Assembly: GCA_002753275.1 (NCBI GenBank)
Contig: PEAA01000002.1
Location: 42,135 to 106,134, forward strand
From: Zetaproteobacteria bacterium
GTDB taxonomy: Bacteria; Pseudomonadota; Zetaproteobacteria; Mariprofundales; Mariprofundaceae
Length of the DNA: 64,000 nucleotides
Direction of reading: 5' to 3'
Numbering within the stretch: the first letter of the stretch is position 1; each line of letters begins with the position of its first letter. Shown here one piece after another: positions 8,939 through 16,872 of the stretch. The position numbers were made by a program, and so were the translations under genes. The notes under the pieces are model-generated. The model was given only the letters and a program-made list of their open reading frames with translations. It was not told the DNA's origin and ran no database searches.

Positions 8939-10186
8939 ATGAATGCAACAACGATAAATAGTAATAATCTGTCGTGGAGTGCGCGCTTGCATGAGGGGAG
9001 CGTGGCTTGGCTTCGGTTGATAACTTATTTTGGCATGGCATTGGGTGCGGCGGCTTTGGCGATTTGGGGAATGGATGCCTACAGTGAGAATGGCTACTTG
9101 CCGCAGTTATTAAGTTTGCATGGCGCGACCTGGGTGATTGGTGGTGGGATTGCGGGAATGCTGTTTGGTGCGCTTACGAGGCAAAAACAGGCGCAATATG
9201 CACGCGTTGTAACAGGGCTTGTGCCATGGTGTGATGGGATCATTATGATGGTGGCATTGATGGCCGTTTATACATTGTTTGAACCCGAAGCCGCATTGAT
9301 CAATTATGAGGATCAATCGAACTTCTTCTCTGGCCGCGTGGTGATGGCGATGAATGTGTTGTTTATGTTCTCTGGTATTTGCTACATCGCCTATCTTTTT
9401 GCGCCCGAGCGTTTTATTGCTCGTATGGCCACCATGTCAGCTTGGGCTGCAACCTATGCCGGAGGCTCTGCACTACTTCTGCGTTGGTATGAGTCTTATT
9501 TGATTATGGGTGGTGATATTGGTCATGCACCCGTCTCCAATCTGTATGAAGTTTTTATTTTACTCTTTTGCATTATTTCAGCGATGTATCTTGCTTTTGA
9601 ACGCCGTTATAATGCCCATGGCATGGGGGCCTTTGTAATGGTTCTGGTTGCTGCGGGTGTTTTCTTTAGCTTGTGGCTCGATTCGATTGGCCAAGCTGAT
9701 ATCAAACCTTTGGTTCCAGCATTGCAATCGTACTGGATGAAGATACATGTCCCCTTGAACTTTGTCGGTTACGGTGCCTTTGCGGTGGCGTGTGCGGCAG
9801 GTATGGCGTGGTTAACACGGGCGCGTATTGAGAAAACCAATCCACAAAGTCGCATGTTGAACACATTTCCGACTTTGGATCAAATTGATCAACTTGCGTA
9901 TAAGGCTGTCGCTGTTGGTTTTCCAGCTTTTACCCTTGCAACCATTTTGGGTGCGGCTTGGGCTGCTGAAGCGTGGGGCGGTTATTGGTCATGGGATCCA
10001 AAAGAGACCTGGGCATTGATTGTGTGGCTCTTTTACGGGGCGTACCTGCATGTGCGTATTTCGCATGGTTGGAATGGGCGAACACTGGCATGGTGGGCTG
10101 TGGTGGGATTCTTTGTGACACTCTTCTGTTTCGTTGGAGTGAACATGTATCTCTCTGGCTTGCATTCGTACGGACGCTTGGTTTAG
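8939..10186 (+). CDS. ccsA: cytochrome c biogenesis protein CcsA/CcsB (haem handling)
   Basis: This multi-spanning membrane protein of the haem-handling family contains the tryptophan-rich WWD segment WGGYWSWDPKETWALIVW in the C-terminal third. It also has the periplasmic histidine-containing stretches HVPLNFVGYGAF and ISHGWNG that bind haem. The GHAPVSNLYEVFIL segment is typical of CcsA. With ResB it delivers haem to the outside face and attaches it to CXXCH apocytochromes, such as the diheme protein at 3703. The two genes are 3 bp apart and clearly form one unit. Confidence 0.93.
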   Translation: MNATTINSNNLSWSARLHEGSVAWLRLITYFGMALGAAALAIWGMDAYSENGYLPQLLSLHGATWVIGGGIAGMLFGALTRQKQAQYARVVTGLVPWCDGIIMMVALMAVYTLFEPEAALINYEDQSNFFSGRVVMAMNVLFMFSGICYIAYLFAPERFIARMATMSAWAATYAGGSALLLRWYESYLIMGGDIGHAPVSNLYEVFILLFCIISAMYLAFERRYNAHGMGAFVMVLVAAGVFFSLWLDSIGQADIKPLVPALQSYWMKIHVPLNFVGYGAFAVACAAGMAWLTRARIEKTNPQSRMLNTFPTLDQIDQLAYKAVAVGFPAFTLATILGAAWAAEAWGGYWSWDPKETWALIVWLFYGAYLHVRISHGWNGRTLAWWAVVGFFVTLFCFVGVNMYLSGLHSYGRLV

Positions 10187-10216
10187 TTTCCATAAAATAT
10201 CTTCGGGGGAGGGAGT

Positions 10217-11080
10217 ATGACAGATTTGCGTAAGGTGGTTTTTCCAGTTGCGGGAATGGGAACGCGTTTTTTGCCCGCAACCAAAGCAACACCGAAAGAG
10301 ATGTTGCCGATTCTTGATAAACCTCTGATTCAATATGGCGTGGAAGAGGCGCTTTCGGCGGGTATGAAAGATGTGATTATGGTGACGGGGCGTGGTAAAC
10401 GGGCTATTGAAGATCATTTTGACATCTCAGTTGAGCTTGAGGCAAACTTGCGTAGTGCTGGCAAAGGCGACCTTTATGAGCAGGTCTCTCAAGTGGCGCG
10501 GATGGCTAATATTGCCTATATCCGTCAAAAAGAGCCAAAGGGCTTGGGTCATGCGGTGCTTTGCGCCAGAGATTGGGTGGGTGATGAGTGCTTTGGCGTT
10601 TCTCTTGCCGATGAGTTGATGGTTTCAGAGAAATCGGCCCTCTCACAATTGCGTGATTTACATGAAAAGACAGGTGCTTCGGTGGTCGGCTTGGTGCGTG
10701 TTCCTGCGGATAAAGTTTCGCGCTACGGGATTGTTGCGGCCCATGATGAAGATGGTTTGTTGCGTATTGATCGTTTGGTTGAGAAGCCTGCCATTGCGGA
10801 TGCGCCTTCAGACATGGCATTAATGGGGCGTTATATTTTTACCCCTCGCCTTTTTGATTATCTGGAAAAACAGACACCAGGAAGTTTGTCTGAGATTCAG
10901 TTAACGGACGCGATGGATGGCCTGGCCAAAGAGGAGCCGATGTACGGGGTTATTCTTGATGGTGCCCGTTTTGATGCGGGTAATCCTGTTGGTTTTTTGC
11001 AAGCCAATATTGCATTGGGGCTGAACCATCCAGATTATGCTGAGGCACTGAAGCAGTTTATTCGCACCTTACCGATTTAA
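10217..11080 (+). CDS. galU: UTP-glucose-1-phosphate uridylyltransferase
   Basis: GalU makes UDP-glucose for envelope polysaccharides. The N terminus VVFPVAGMGTRFLPATKATPK is the nucleotide-binding motif, followed by KEMLPILDKPLIQYGVEEA. EKP (in LVEKPAIAD) and GRYIFTPRLFD are also conserved. Length of 287 aa is standard. A GGGGGAGGG ribosome site lies just before the ATG. The next gene, tsaB, follows directly. Confidence 0.95.
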   Translation: MTDLRKVVFPVAGMGTRFLPATKATPKEMLPILDKPLIQYGVEEALSAGMKDVIMVTGRGKRAIEDHFDISVELEANLRSAGKGDLYEQVSQVARMANIAYIRQKEPKGLGHAVLCARDWVGDECFGVSLADELMVSEKSALSQLRDLHEKTGASVVGLVRVPADKVSRYGIVAAHDEDGLLRIDRLVEKPAIADAPSDMALMGRYIFTPRLFDYLEKQTPGSLSEIQLTDAMDGLAKEEPMYGVILDGARFDAGNPVGFLQANIALGLNHPDYAEALKQFIRTLPI

Positions 11081-11083
11081 TTG

Positions 11084-11731
11084 ATGTATCCTGTTCTCGC
11101 CTTGGATACGGCGTGTCAGGGCGCTGTTGCAGTGCTTTGGCTGAATGAAACCGATGTGCATACATGCTCAGATACAGGGCGACAACATTCCAAGTCGATG
11201 ATCCCGTTGTTGCGCAACCTCTTGCATATGCACGGTCTGCAATGGCAAGATATCAAAATGTTAGTTTTGAGTCATGGACCGGGCTCCTTTACCGGGGTGC
11301 GGGTTGGCAGTGCGCTTTTTTCTGGGATCAATACGGTCTTAGATGTGCCGATGCTGCCTATCTCGTCGTTGTTGGTGACGGCATTGCAAAGTGGTATTGA
11401 TGATCAGCCCGTTCATGTGATTGAGAATGCCTATGCCGGAGAGGCTTTTTATGCGCAATTTCAACATGGAAAGGTGCTTTATCCTCCCGCATGTCTTTCA
11501 TGGTCTACGCTCTCTACAATGGCGATTGGGTGCTATCTTTCGCATGATCAAGAGGCCGAGAGGCAATTGATTGCTGCAACCCATTTACCGTTGCAGCGAT
11601 CACGAGAAACGGCTCTGGTCACTGCGGTTCATTTGCAATTACAAGATGTCGATGTTTTGGGTTTGGAACGCGATGTGCAGCCACTTTATCTGCAGATCTC
11701 ACAAGCCGAGAGGGGGATGGTTCGTGGCTAA
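11084..11731 (+). CDS. tsaB: tRNA threonylcarbamoyladenosine biosynthesis protein TsaB
   Basis: TsaB is the ASKHA-fold partner of TsaD in making t6A37 of ANN-decoding tRNAs. The N-terminal VLALDTACQGAVAVLW and the segment LSHGPGSFTGVRVGSAL (about residues 62-78) are diagnostic. A TTG at 11081 precedes the ATG at 11084; the ATG is preferred. The C-terminal half is the more variable part, as usual. Its end overlaps the phosphatase gene start by 8 bp. Confidence 0.92.
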   Translation: MYPVLALDTACQGAVAVLWLNETDVHTCSDTGRQHSKSMIPLLRNLLHMHGLQWQDIKMLVLSHGPGSFTGVRVGSALFSGINTVLDVPMLPISSLLVTALQSGIDDQPVHVIENAYAGEAFYAQFQHGKVLYPPACLSWSTLSTMAIGCYLSHDQEAERQLIAATHLPLQRSRETALVTAVHLQLQDVDVLGLERDVQPLYLQISQAERGMVRG

Positions 11732-12200
11732 AAAAGTGTTGCTTGTCTGTTTAGGGAACATTTGTCGATCACCGCTGGCGGAAGTGGTGATGCGAGCGTG
11801 TGCCATAGAGCAACAGGTTGATTCAAAACTGTTTTTTTCTTCGGCAGGGACTGGCGATTGGCATATTGGACGCGGAGCAGATCAACGCTCTGCTGCGATA
11901 GCCAAACAACACGGGCTCGATCTTTCATCGCATCGAGCGCAGCAGGTGCATGGCAATAATTGGTCAAATTGGCACTGGTTTGTGGCGATGGATCATCAAA
12001 ATTATACGGATTTGTTGCGTATGGGGGTGCCGCGCTCCCGTCTATTGTTCATGCGTCAATTTGAAGGGAATGGCGGAGAGGGTGTGCTGGATGTTCCCGA
12101 CCCCTATTATGGTGGTGCTTCCGGATTCGAGGATGTTTATCAGATGTTACAAGACAATGCGGAAAAGGTCATTGCACATTTGCTTGCCCAGGATGAATGA
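11724..12200 (+). CDS. low-molecular-weight protein-tyrosine-phosphatase family protein
   Basis: The N terminus has the P-loop CLGNICRS (C-X5-R-S) about 10 residues in, and the acid motif DPYYGG lies near the C terminus, as in Wzb/YfkJ-type LMW-PTPases. The frame is open further upstream, but homology begins at the GTG at 11724, which overlaps the end of tsaB and has GAGGGGG before it. It dephosphorylates tyrosine (or arginine) on proteins, classically envelope polysaccharide kinases. No tyrosine kinase gene is adjacent, so the partner is unknown. Confidence 0.88.
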   Translation: MAKKVLLVCLGNICRSPLAEVVMRACAIEQQVDSKLFFSSAGTGDWHIGRGADQRSAAIAKQHGLDLSSHRAQQVHGNNWSNWHWFVAMDHQNYTDLLRMGVPRSRLLFMRQFEGNGGEGVLDVPDPYYGGASGFEDVYQMLQDNAEKVIAHLLAQDE

Positions 12201-12218
12201 GTCTGCTTAACGGCGTGC

Positions 12219-12255
12219 TCCCCTTGCATCATCAGTTAAAAATGATGCAAGGGGA
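12219..12255. terminator. hairpin between convergent genes (bidirectional terminator)
   Basis: A perfect 14-bp stem (TCCCCTTGCATCAT at 12219-12232 with its complement at 12242-12255) and a 9-nt loop lie between the phosphatase gene (+) and the lipoprotein gene (-). Flanking T-runs are weak, so termination strength is uncertain. Confidence 0.65.
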
Positions 12256-12274
12256 TGCTTTCAGGCTTTTGCTA

Positions 12275-12766
12275 TTACAGGGAGGTTGTGGGGCCTATTT
12301 TAATGACCAATTTGGTTGACATGGTGGTCTCTTCCACGGTGATGATGCACGAGCGGGTATCTTTAACATAAGAGAGATAATAACGACCGCTATCCGTGAA
12401 TGCATTGATGAATTTCCATGCATTGAGCGGCATCTCATTGCGATAAAAGGCTGCAATACCTTTGGGTTTGTAAAAACCTGTATAGGTGACAACGCCCAGG
12501 GATACGCCTGTCGTTTCATAGACAAAGCTCATATCTTCATCACGGCGCAGTTCAGCAGGGACAGGGATATCATCAAATTCAGGAAGAAAGGCAACCGGTG
12601 ATGTGGCATTGATGGCAGATGAGACATTGGTGCTGCTTGATTGGGTTGTGTAATCTGGAGTTGTGCCCATGCCAGATGACATTTTATCAATGACGGCACA
12701 GCTACTGCTCATGGCAATCACTGCGGCACTGGCAAGCCATAGTTTCATTGGAAAGTGTAAAGACAT
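12275..12766 (-). CDS. conserved lipoprotein-like protein of unknown function
   Basis: This 163-aa exported protein has an N terminus with a hydrophobic stretch (LWLASAAVIAMSSSC) ending in a cysteine that is probably lipidated, although the lipobox SSSC is not ideal. After a Ser/Thr-rich linker comes a compact domain starting near residue 65 (FDDIPVPAELRRD) and containing YTGFYKP, FYRNEMP and AWKFI. The DIPVP...FYRNEMP...GW pattern recurs in small uncharacterised lipoproteins of other proteobacteria. The start at 12766 has AAGGGG upstream; an internal ATG at 12748 is the alternative. No function can be assigned. Confidence 0.7.
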   Translation of the reverse strand: MSLHFPMKLWLASAAVIAMSSSCAVIDKMSSGMGTTPDYTTQSSSTNVSSAINATSPVAFLPEFDDIPVPAELRRDEDMSFVYETTGVSLGVVTYTGFYKPKGIAAFYRNEMPLNAWKFINAFTDSGRYYLSYVKDTRSCIITVEETTMSTKLVIKIGPTTSL

Positions 12767-12844
12767 TGTGGTGGTACCCCTTGGAATAGGTCAATTTGAT
12801 GGTGTTGATTGTGGTAATCTCAATCGATTTTGCAAGCAAGAGCA

Positions 12845-12895
12845 GCTTCTTGAACCCTGCATAGATTCGTGATGAATGTGCAGGGTTCAAGAAGC
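12845..12895 (-). terminator. strong hairpin downstream of the porin gene
   Basis: A 17-bp perfect stem (GCTTCTTGAACCCTGCA at 12845-12861, complement at 12879-12895) with a 17-nt loop lies just after the stop of the porin gene and before the lipoprotein gene. It probably ends the response regulator-kinase-porin operon, although the T-run on the minus strand is poor. Confidence 0.6.
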
Positions 12896-12911
12896 GATGC
12901 AGAATGGAGGG

Positions 12912-13697
12912 TTAAAAGCCTAAGCTTAGGCCTGCGACAAATTCTGTATTGGCTTTAAAGCCAAGAATATAACGGCTTCCATCGGCTTGGGTTTGTGCTG
13001 TGGGCAATGTGCCCGTCAATGATAGGGTGATCGGGGTTGCACCGTGTGTGGTGGTATTGCTAATGCCCACAGTCGCGAGGTTGAACCCACTCTTATAAAT
13101 GGCGGTAGGGTTGAGACGGGTACGAGAATTGCTTTGTTTAATGCGTGAGTAGGAGAGCATGCCCATGACCTCGATATCATAAGGGGTCATCGTTGATACA
13201 CCGATGTCGATCCAGGTATCCCCTGACTCATACGCTTTGTTGTCTGATGCTTTGGCTGTATAATAAATTTTGGTGAAAGGGGTCAGGATATCATTGTGAT
13301 AGGCAAGTGATGCGTACACTTCACTAAAGTTTGATGGAGCATCGTAGAGGTAGGCATAAGTTACCCAACCTGCTGAGTAGCCAATGTTGCCAGCTTCCCC
13401 TGAATAATCGAGTGCGAAGTCGAACTCAATGGTATCATTGGGGGTAAATTGAGGTTGTGGAGAGGGATAGGCATTGCTAAACCAGGTTGATGCCGTTAAT
13501 CCGGCAACACTTAATGCCACATCACCTTGAATGGCACCTTTGCGATTGGTCATGGTAACGCCACGGACGACATATTGGTTATAGATACCAATATCCCCTC
13601 CAAGAGAGAGTGCCGATGCATCCGCAGCCACTGCGGGTGTGACATAGCTTCCAGCGACAATAGAGCCGACAAGTGCGAGAGTAGTCTTGAGTTTCAT
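12912..13697 (-). CDS. outer membrane beta-barrel protein, TorF/TIGR02001-like
   Basis: A 261-aa exported protein has a cleavable signal peptide ending AVAA around residue 25. The mature part alternates polar and aromatic residues, contains the early motif YNQYVVRGVTMTNRKGAIQG, and ends in phenylalanine, as outer membrane strands do. The motif resembles the TIGR02001/TorF putative porin family (usually SDYxFRGxSQ). It lies only 14 bp downstream of the Cache sensor kinase gene, so kinase, regulator and porin are probably co-transcribed. Substrate unknown. Confidence 0.7.
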   Translation of the reverse strand: MKLKTTLALVGSIVAGSYVTPAVAADASALSLGGDIGIYNQYVVRGVTMTNRKGAIQGDVALSVAGLTASTWFSNAYPSPQPQFTPNDTIEFDFALDYSGEAGNIGYSAGWVTYAYLYDAPSNFSEVYASLAYHNDILTPFTKIYYTAKASDNKAYESGDTWIDIGVSTMTPYDIEVMGMLSYSRIKQSNSRTRLNPTAIYKSGFNLATVGISNTTTHGATPITLSLTGTLPTAQTQADGSRYILGFKANTEFVAGLSLGF

Positions 13698-13711
13698 CTG
13701 TGTTAATATCC

Positions 13712-16228
13712 TTAGTTTGTAGATTGTGAAGGGGTGTTCAATTGTGAATCATGGCTTGAATCCATCATGGAAATTTGCAGTACATTCACTGGGTTGTGTT
13801 CATTGAAGATGGGAAGTGTAAGTATCACTTCGGTTCCTTCACCATATTGGCTATGAACGACAATATCGCCATGCATCAAGCGCATGGTTTCTCTGGCGAT
13901 GCACAAGCCCAATCCGGTTCCTGGGACTTTTCCCGATTTGTCAGCTCGCCAAAAACGGTCAAAAATTTGAGGTAAATCCTCTTGTTCAATACCCATGCCA
14001 TGATCAATAATGCGGACGGCAAAGGTGTGCGCATCGATAGCATAGCTGTCAATGCAAATATCACCACTCTTGGAGTAGGTGTAGGCATTGCTAAGTATAA
14101 TGTGCAGGACCTGTTTAAATTTGTTCGCATCGATGATGACTTGGGTGTTGGTAACAGGTTGTAATTGAATGGGATCGCGTTCGGGTGGCGTTTTAAATTC
14201 GACGATTGCATGGGTGATAACCTCTTCAATGCTGTGCGAGGCAATATGAAAATCTTTGCCTGAACGGGCATCAATGCGATTGAGGTCAATCAAGTCGCTA
14301 ATAATTTGTTGTAGGCGGCCGGCTTGTTTGGAGATGATGCGCATGGAGTCTTTTTGCATCGCTTCGGGGATTCCTTCATCCATTAAGAGCTCTGTGAAGC
14401 CAATAATGCTCGCCAATGGTGTGCCCAGTTCATGTGCAGCCAGACTGACGAACTCATTTTTCATTTCGTTCAACGCCTCTTCATGGGTGATGTCACGCAT
14501 ACAAATGAGCATGCCTTGGTTGAGTGAGACTGCATCAACATGGTGCGAAGAAGAGATTTTGCAAATTTCACAGGTTAAAATGAGATGTTTGGGGCGTTGG
14601 AGCTCGATGCAGAATTTTCTCGCCATTTGCAATACAGGAGCGCGATCAAGACAGTGTTGGGTGAATTTGTTCCAAAACCCTTCGCTTGAGAGTCCAAGCC
14701 ACTCATGTTCACGATGGCCTGTTAGCTTGAGAAAGGCGGGGTTAACCAGCATCACCCTGGAAGATTGGTCGATGAAGATAAAGGCATCCGGGCTAATATT
14801 AAACACAGACTGGAGACGATTTTTCTCATTTTGAATCTCATCTTTAGACTGTTCAATGACTACATTGGCTTGATGAAGTTGCCGTCCCATTGAGACGATG
14901 CCGGCGGCTGTTGCATGCAGTTCGGTGACGGGGATGTCGGGTTGAGGTTGTTCAAAGTGACCTTGTCCAATGCTGGCAATCATGGCATCAATTTCAATGA
15001 GGGGTTCAGATACAAAGTGGCTCATGTGACGGGCGCGACGGTAGAGGACGGAGAAAAAGATAAGATAGAAAAAGAGCATGCCGACAATCATCAACCATGC
15101 AATAGTGGTGAGTCGATCTGAGAGCGCGTAAATCGCTGCAAAGATATTCGCTTCAGGAACAACGATTAAAAGCTTCCAGTCGGTTTCAGGAATGCTCGAC
15201 CATGCGATCATGTTTGGCTTTTCTAATGTGGCGAAATCAAGGCCATAGGCACGCTGATGAATCGCCTCTGCGAGGGTTTGGTTGTTGGGTTGGTTGAAAA
15301 AATTGAATGCTTCGAGTGTGCTGTTTGTTAACCAATCAGCCTCCCCCGCTTTTGGCATGGCAATCACTGCGCCTTCACGACTAATCAATAGGCCATAACC
15401 ATTCCATGGGATATCCAAGTTGAGGACATCATGGACGATGGTGCCAACCGTCACATCCACACCAACGACACCTTCAAGAAAACTGTCATGATAGACGGGG
15501 GCGATACATGATGCCATCCAGCCTTGCCCAGCGGGATCAAAATAAACATCGGTCCATACGGCTTTTTTTTCAGGATTATGGGCCGCATCGGCTTCGTAAT
15601 AAAAGTTGAAGGTCGGGATATCCATCTTGGCTTCATATTGTGAAATGACATCGAAGTAGGGGTAGATGCGATTGAGAGAATCATGGGTGTTGTAGTAGGC
15701 TTGTGCAATCAGAGGATATGCATGGGTGATGCCCATTAAGATAGGATCTAATCCTGCTGATTTAAGCGCCTTTTCCCGTTCTTTTTCACCGATCGTTTTG
15801 ACACTGCTATAAAAAACCGCACCGCCACCGTGATCTTCATCGGTGTAGTAAACCCCATCGGGTGAGTATTTGAATCGCCGAGGATCATCCAGGATGGTTG
15901 GATGGGGATTATTCATGACCCGCGCCGTTTCAATGGCTAAAAGCGTGGTGGTTTGTGAGATGCCGGCGAGTTGATGGTCGATACTTTTGGCTTCAATACT
16001 GGTCAGTTCCGTTAATTGTTGTTCCGCCATTTTTTTGGCTGTAGTGATATTTTCATGGGTGCTAAAGGTGTTGCTGGCGAAATAGATGGCGATCAGGGCG
16101 ACTTCAACAAAGAGCAGGGGGATCAGTGAGGTGCGTAGATAGGAGCGCCAGATCCACCGAATCAGTGGCATCAGCTCAGAAGTTTTGTCCGGACTGTTTT
16201 TAGAGGTAGGAGCAGTATGGGTGGACAT
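13712..16228 (-). CDS. Cache-domain sensor histidine kinase with PAS domain
   Basis: The 838-aa membrane kinase has TM1 at about residues 34-53, a periplasmic double-Cache ligand-binding region to about 370 and TM2 at about 374-397. The Cache region includes WTDVYFDPAGQGWMAS and GVVGVDVTVG. Then follow a HAMP-like region, a PAS domain (FNISPDAFIFIDQS), HisKA with phospho-acceptor His599 in AAHELGTPLASIIGF, and a HATPase with VIIDANKFKQVLHIILSNA, RIIDHGMGIEQED and GTGLGLCIA. Cache domains usually bind small organic ligands. It lies 2 bp after its response regulator and 14 bp before the porin gene. Confidence 0.92.
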   Translation of the reverse strand: MSTHTAPTSKNSPDKTSELMPLIRWIWRSYLRTSLIPLLFVEVALIAIYFASNTFSTHENITTAKKMAEQQLTELTSIEAKSIDHQLAGISQTTTLLAIETARVMNNPHPTILDDPRRFKYSPDGVYYTDEDHGGGAVFYSSVKTIGEKEREKALKSAGLDPILMGITHAYPLIAQAYYNTHDSLNRIYPYFDVISQYEAKMDIPTFNFYYEADAAHNPEKKAVWTDVYFDPAGQGWMASCIAPVYHDSFLEGVVGVDVTVGTIVHDVLNLDIPWNGYGLLISREGAVIAMPKAGEADWLTNSTLEAFNFFNQPNNQTLAEAIHQRAYGLDFATLEKPNMIAWSSIPETDWKLLIVVPEANIFAAIYALSDRLTTIAWLMIVGMLFFYLIFFSVLYRRARHMSHFVSEPLIEIDAMIASIGQGHFEQPQPDIPVTELHATAAGIVSMGRQLHQANVVIEQSKDEIQNEKNRLQSVFNISPDAFIFIDQSSRVMLVNPAFLKLTGHREHEWLGLSSEGFWNKFTQHCLDRAPVLQMARKFCIELQRPKHLILTCEICKISSSHHVDAVSLNQGMLICMRDITHEEALNEMKNEFVSLAAHELGTPLASIIGFTELLMDEGIPEAMQKDSMRIISKQAGRLQQIISDLIDLNRIDARSGKDFHIASHSIEEVITHAIVEFKTPPERDPIQLQPVTNTQVIIDANKFKQVLHIILSNAYTYSKSGDICIDSYAIDAHTFAVRIIDHGMGIEQEDLPQIFDRFWRADKSGKVPGTGLGLCIARETMRLMHGDIVVHSQYGEGTEVILTLPIFNEHNPVNVLQISMMDSSHDSQLNTPSQSTN

Positions 16229-16230
16229 TG

Positions 16231-16620
16231 CTATTGCTCGTTCGCTCCAAGATTTTGTTGCTGTAACTGATTTTTTATCTCATCGATCAGATGAATTGGG
16301 CTGAATGGTTTGGTGATATAGGCATTGGCTCCCAGGTTCAGTCCCGTTTGGATATCGCTACTTTGCCCGCAAGCGGAGAGGAAAATGATGCGTGCGCGTT
16401 GGTTGCCATTGGCACGGATTTTTTCACATACTTCAAGCCCGCTCATTTTTGGCATCATGACATCGAGAAGGATGATGTCAGGGTCTTCTTTTTCAATGAT
16501 GTCAATTGCTTGCGGCCCATTTTCTGCCTGTAGTAAATTGTATCCGCAACGAAATAACGCAAAAGAGATCAATGTGCGCATGTCTTCCTGATCATCAACA
16601 ATTAATACTTTTTTTTGCAT
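16231..16620 (-). CDS. single-domain response regulator
   Basis: This 129-aa stand-alone receiver is complete for phosphorylation: acidic pair Asp9/Asp10, phospho-acceptor Asp53 in ILLDVMMPKMSG, Ser82 and Lys104 in ITKPFSP. There is no DNA-binding or enzymatic output domain, so it works through protein contacts or in a phosphorelay. It is the first gene of the regulator-kinase-porin operon, which makes the downstream kinase its likely partner. Confidence 0.92.
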   Translation of the reverse strand: MQKKVLIVDDQEDMRTLISFALFRCGYNLLQAENGPQAIDIIEKEDPDIILLDVMMPKMSGLEVCEKIRANGNQRARIIFLSACGQSSDIQTGLNLGANAYITKPFSPIHLIDEIKNQLQQQNLGANEQ

Positions 16621-16737
16621 TTCGACACCATGAATAGGAACGCTTTATTTTTATTTCTTTTTAAAGTTGCAATATAAGAGTGATTGAGTCGCAGTCAATA
16701 GCTTTGTTGTGTTTTTTTAGCGTCGGTCTTTGTCATA

Positions 16738-16774
16738 TTGACATTGGGTATTGGGTATTGGCAGGAGATATTAA
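16738..16774 (+). promoter_or_regulatory. TTGACA and TATTAA hexamers separated by 25 bp containing heptamer repeats
   Basis: TTGACA (16738-16743) matches the -35 consensus exactly. TATTAA (16769-16774) is a fair -10, but the spacer is 25 bp, too long for a normal sigma-70 promoter. The spacer contains the ATTGGGT heptamers, and loss of one unit would give 18 bp. An alternative promoter is TTGAAA (16783-16788) with TATGGT (16805-16810) at 16 bp. The rest of the 252-bp gap between the divergent regulator and hybrid kinase genes is AT-rich without other clear features. Confidence 0.3.
16743..16761. repeat. heptamer tandem repeat ATTGGGT (2.7 copies)
   Basis: Two full ATTGGGT units and a partial third (ATTGG) lie in the intergenic region upstream of the large hybrid kinase. 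Short heptamer repeats of this kind can gain or lose units by slippage. Confidence 0.8.
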
Positions 16775-16872
16775 AGAATAGATTGAAAATTCATAGTTTA
16801 TTACTATGGTATAAGGCGCAAACGGGAGGCTTTCCTTTGCGATTATGGTAGAGGATTTTAAGGAGCTAATGT

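Noticed and set aside
11571..11723. Upstream extension of the phosphatase gene to 11571
   Set aside because: The extension overlaps tsaB coding sequence and has no phosphatase homology; GTG 11724 with a GAGGGGG site explains the start.
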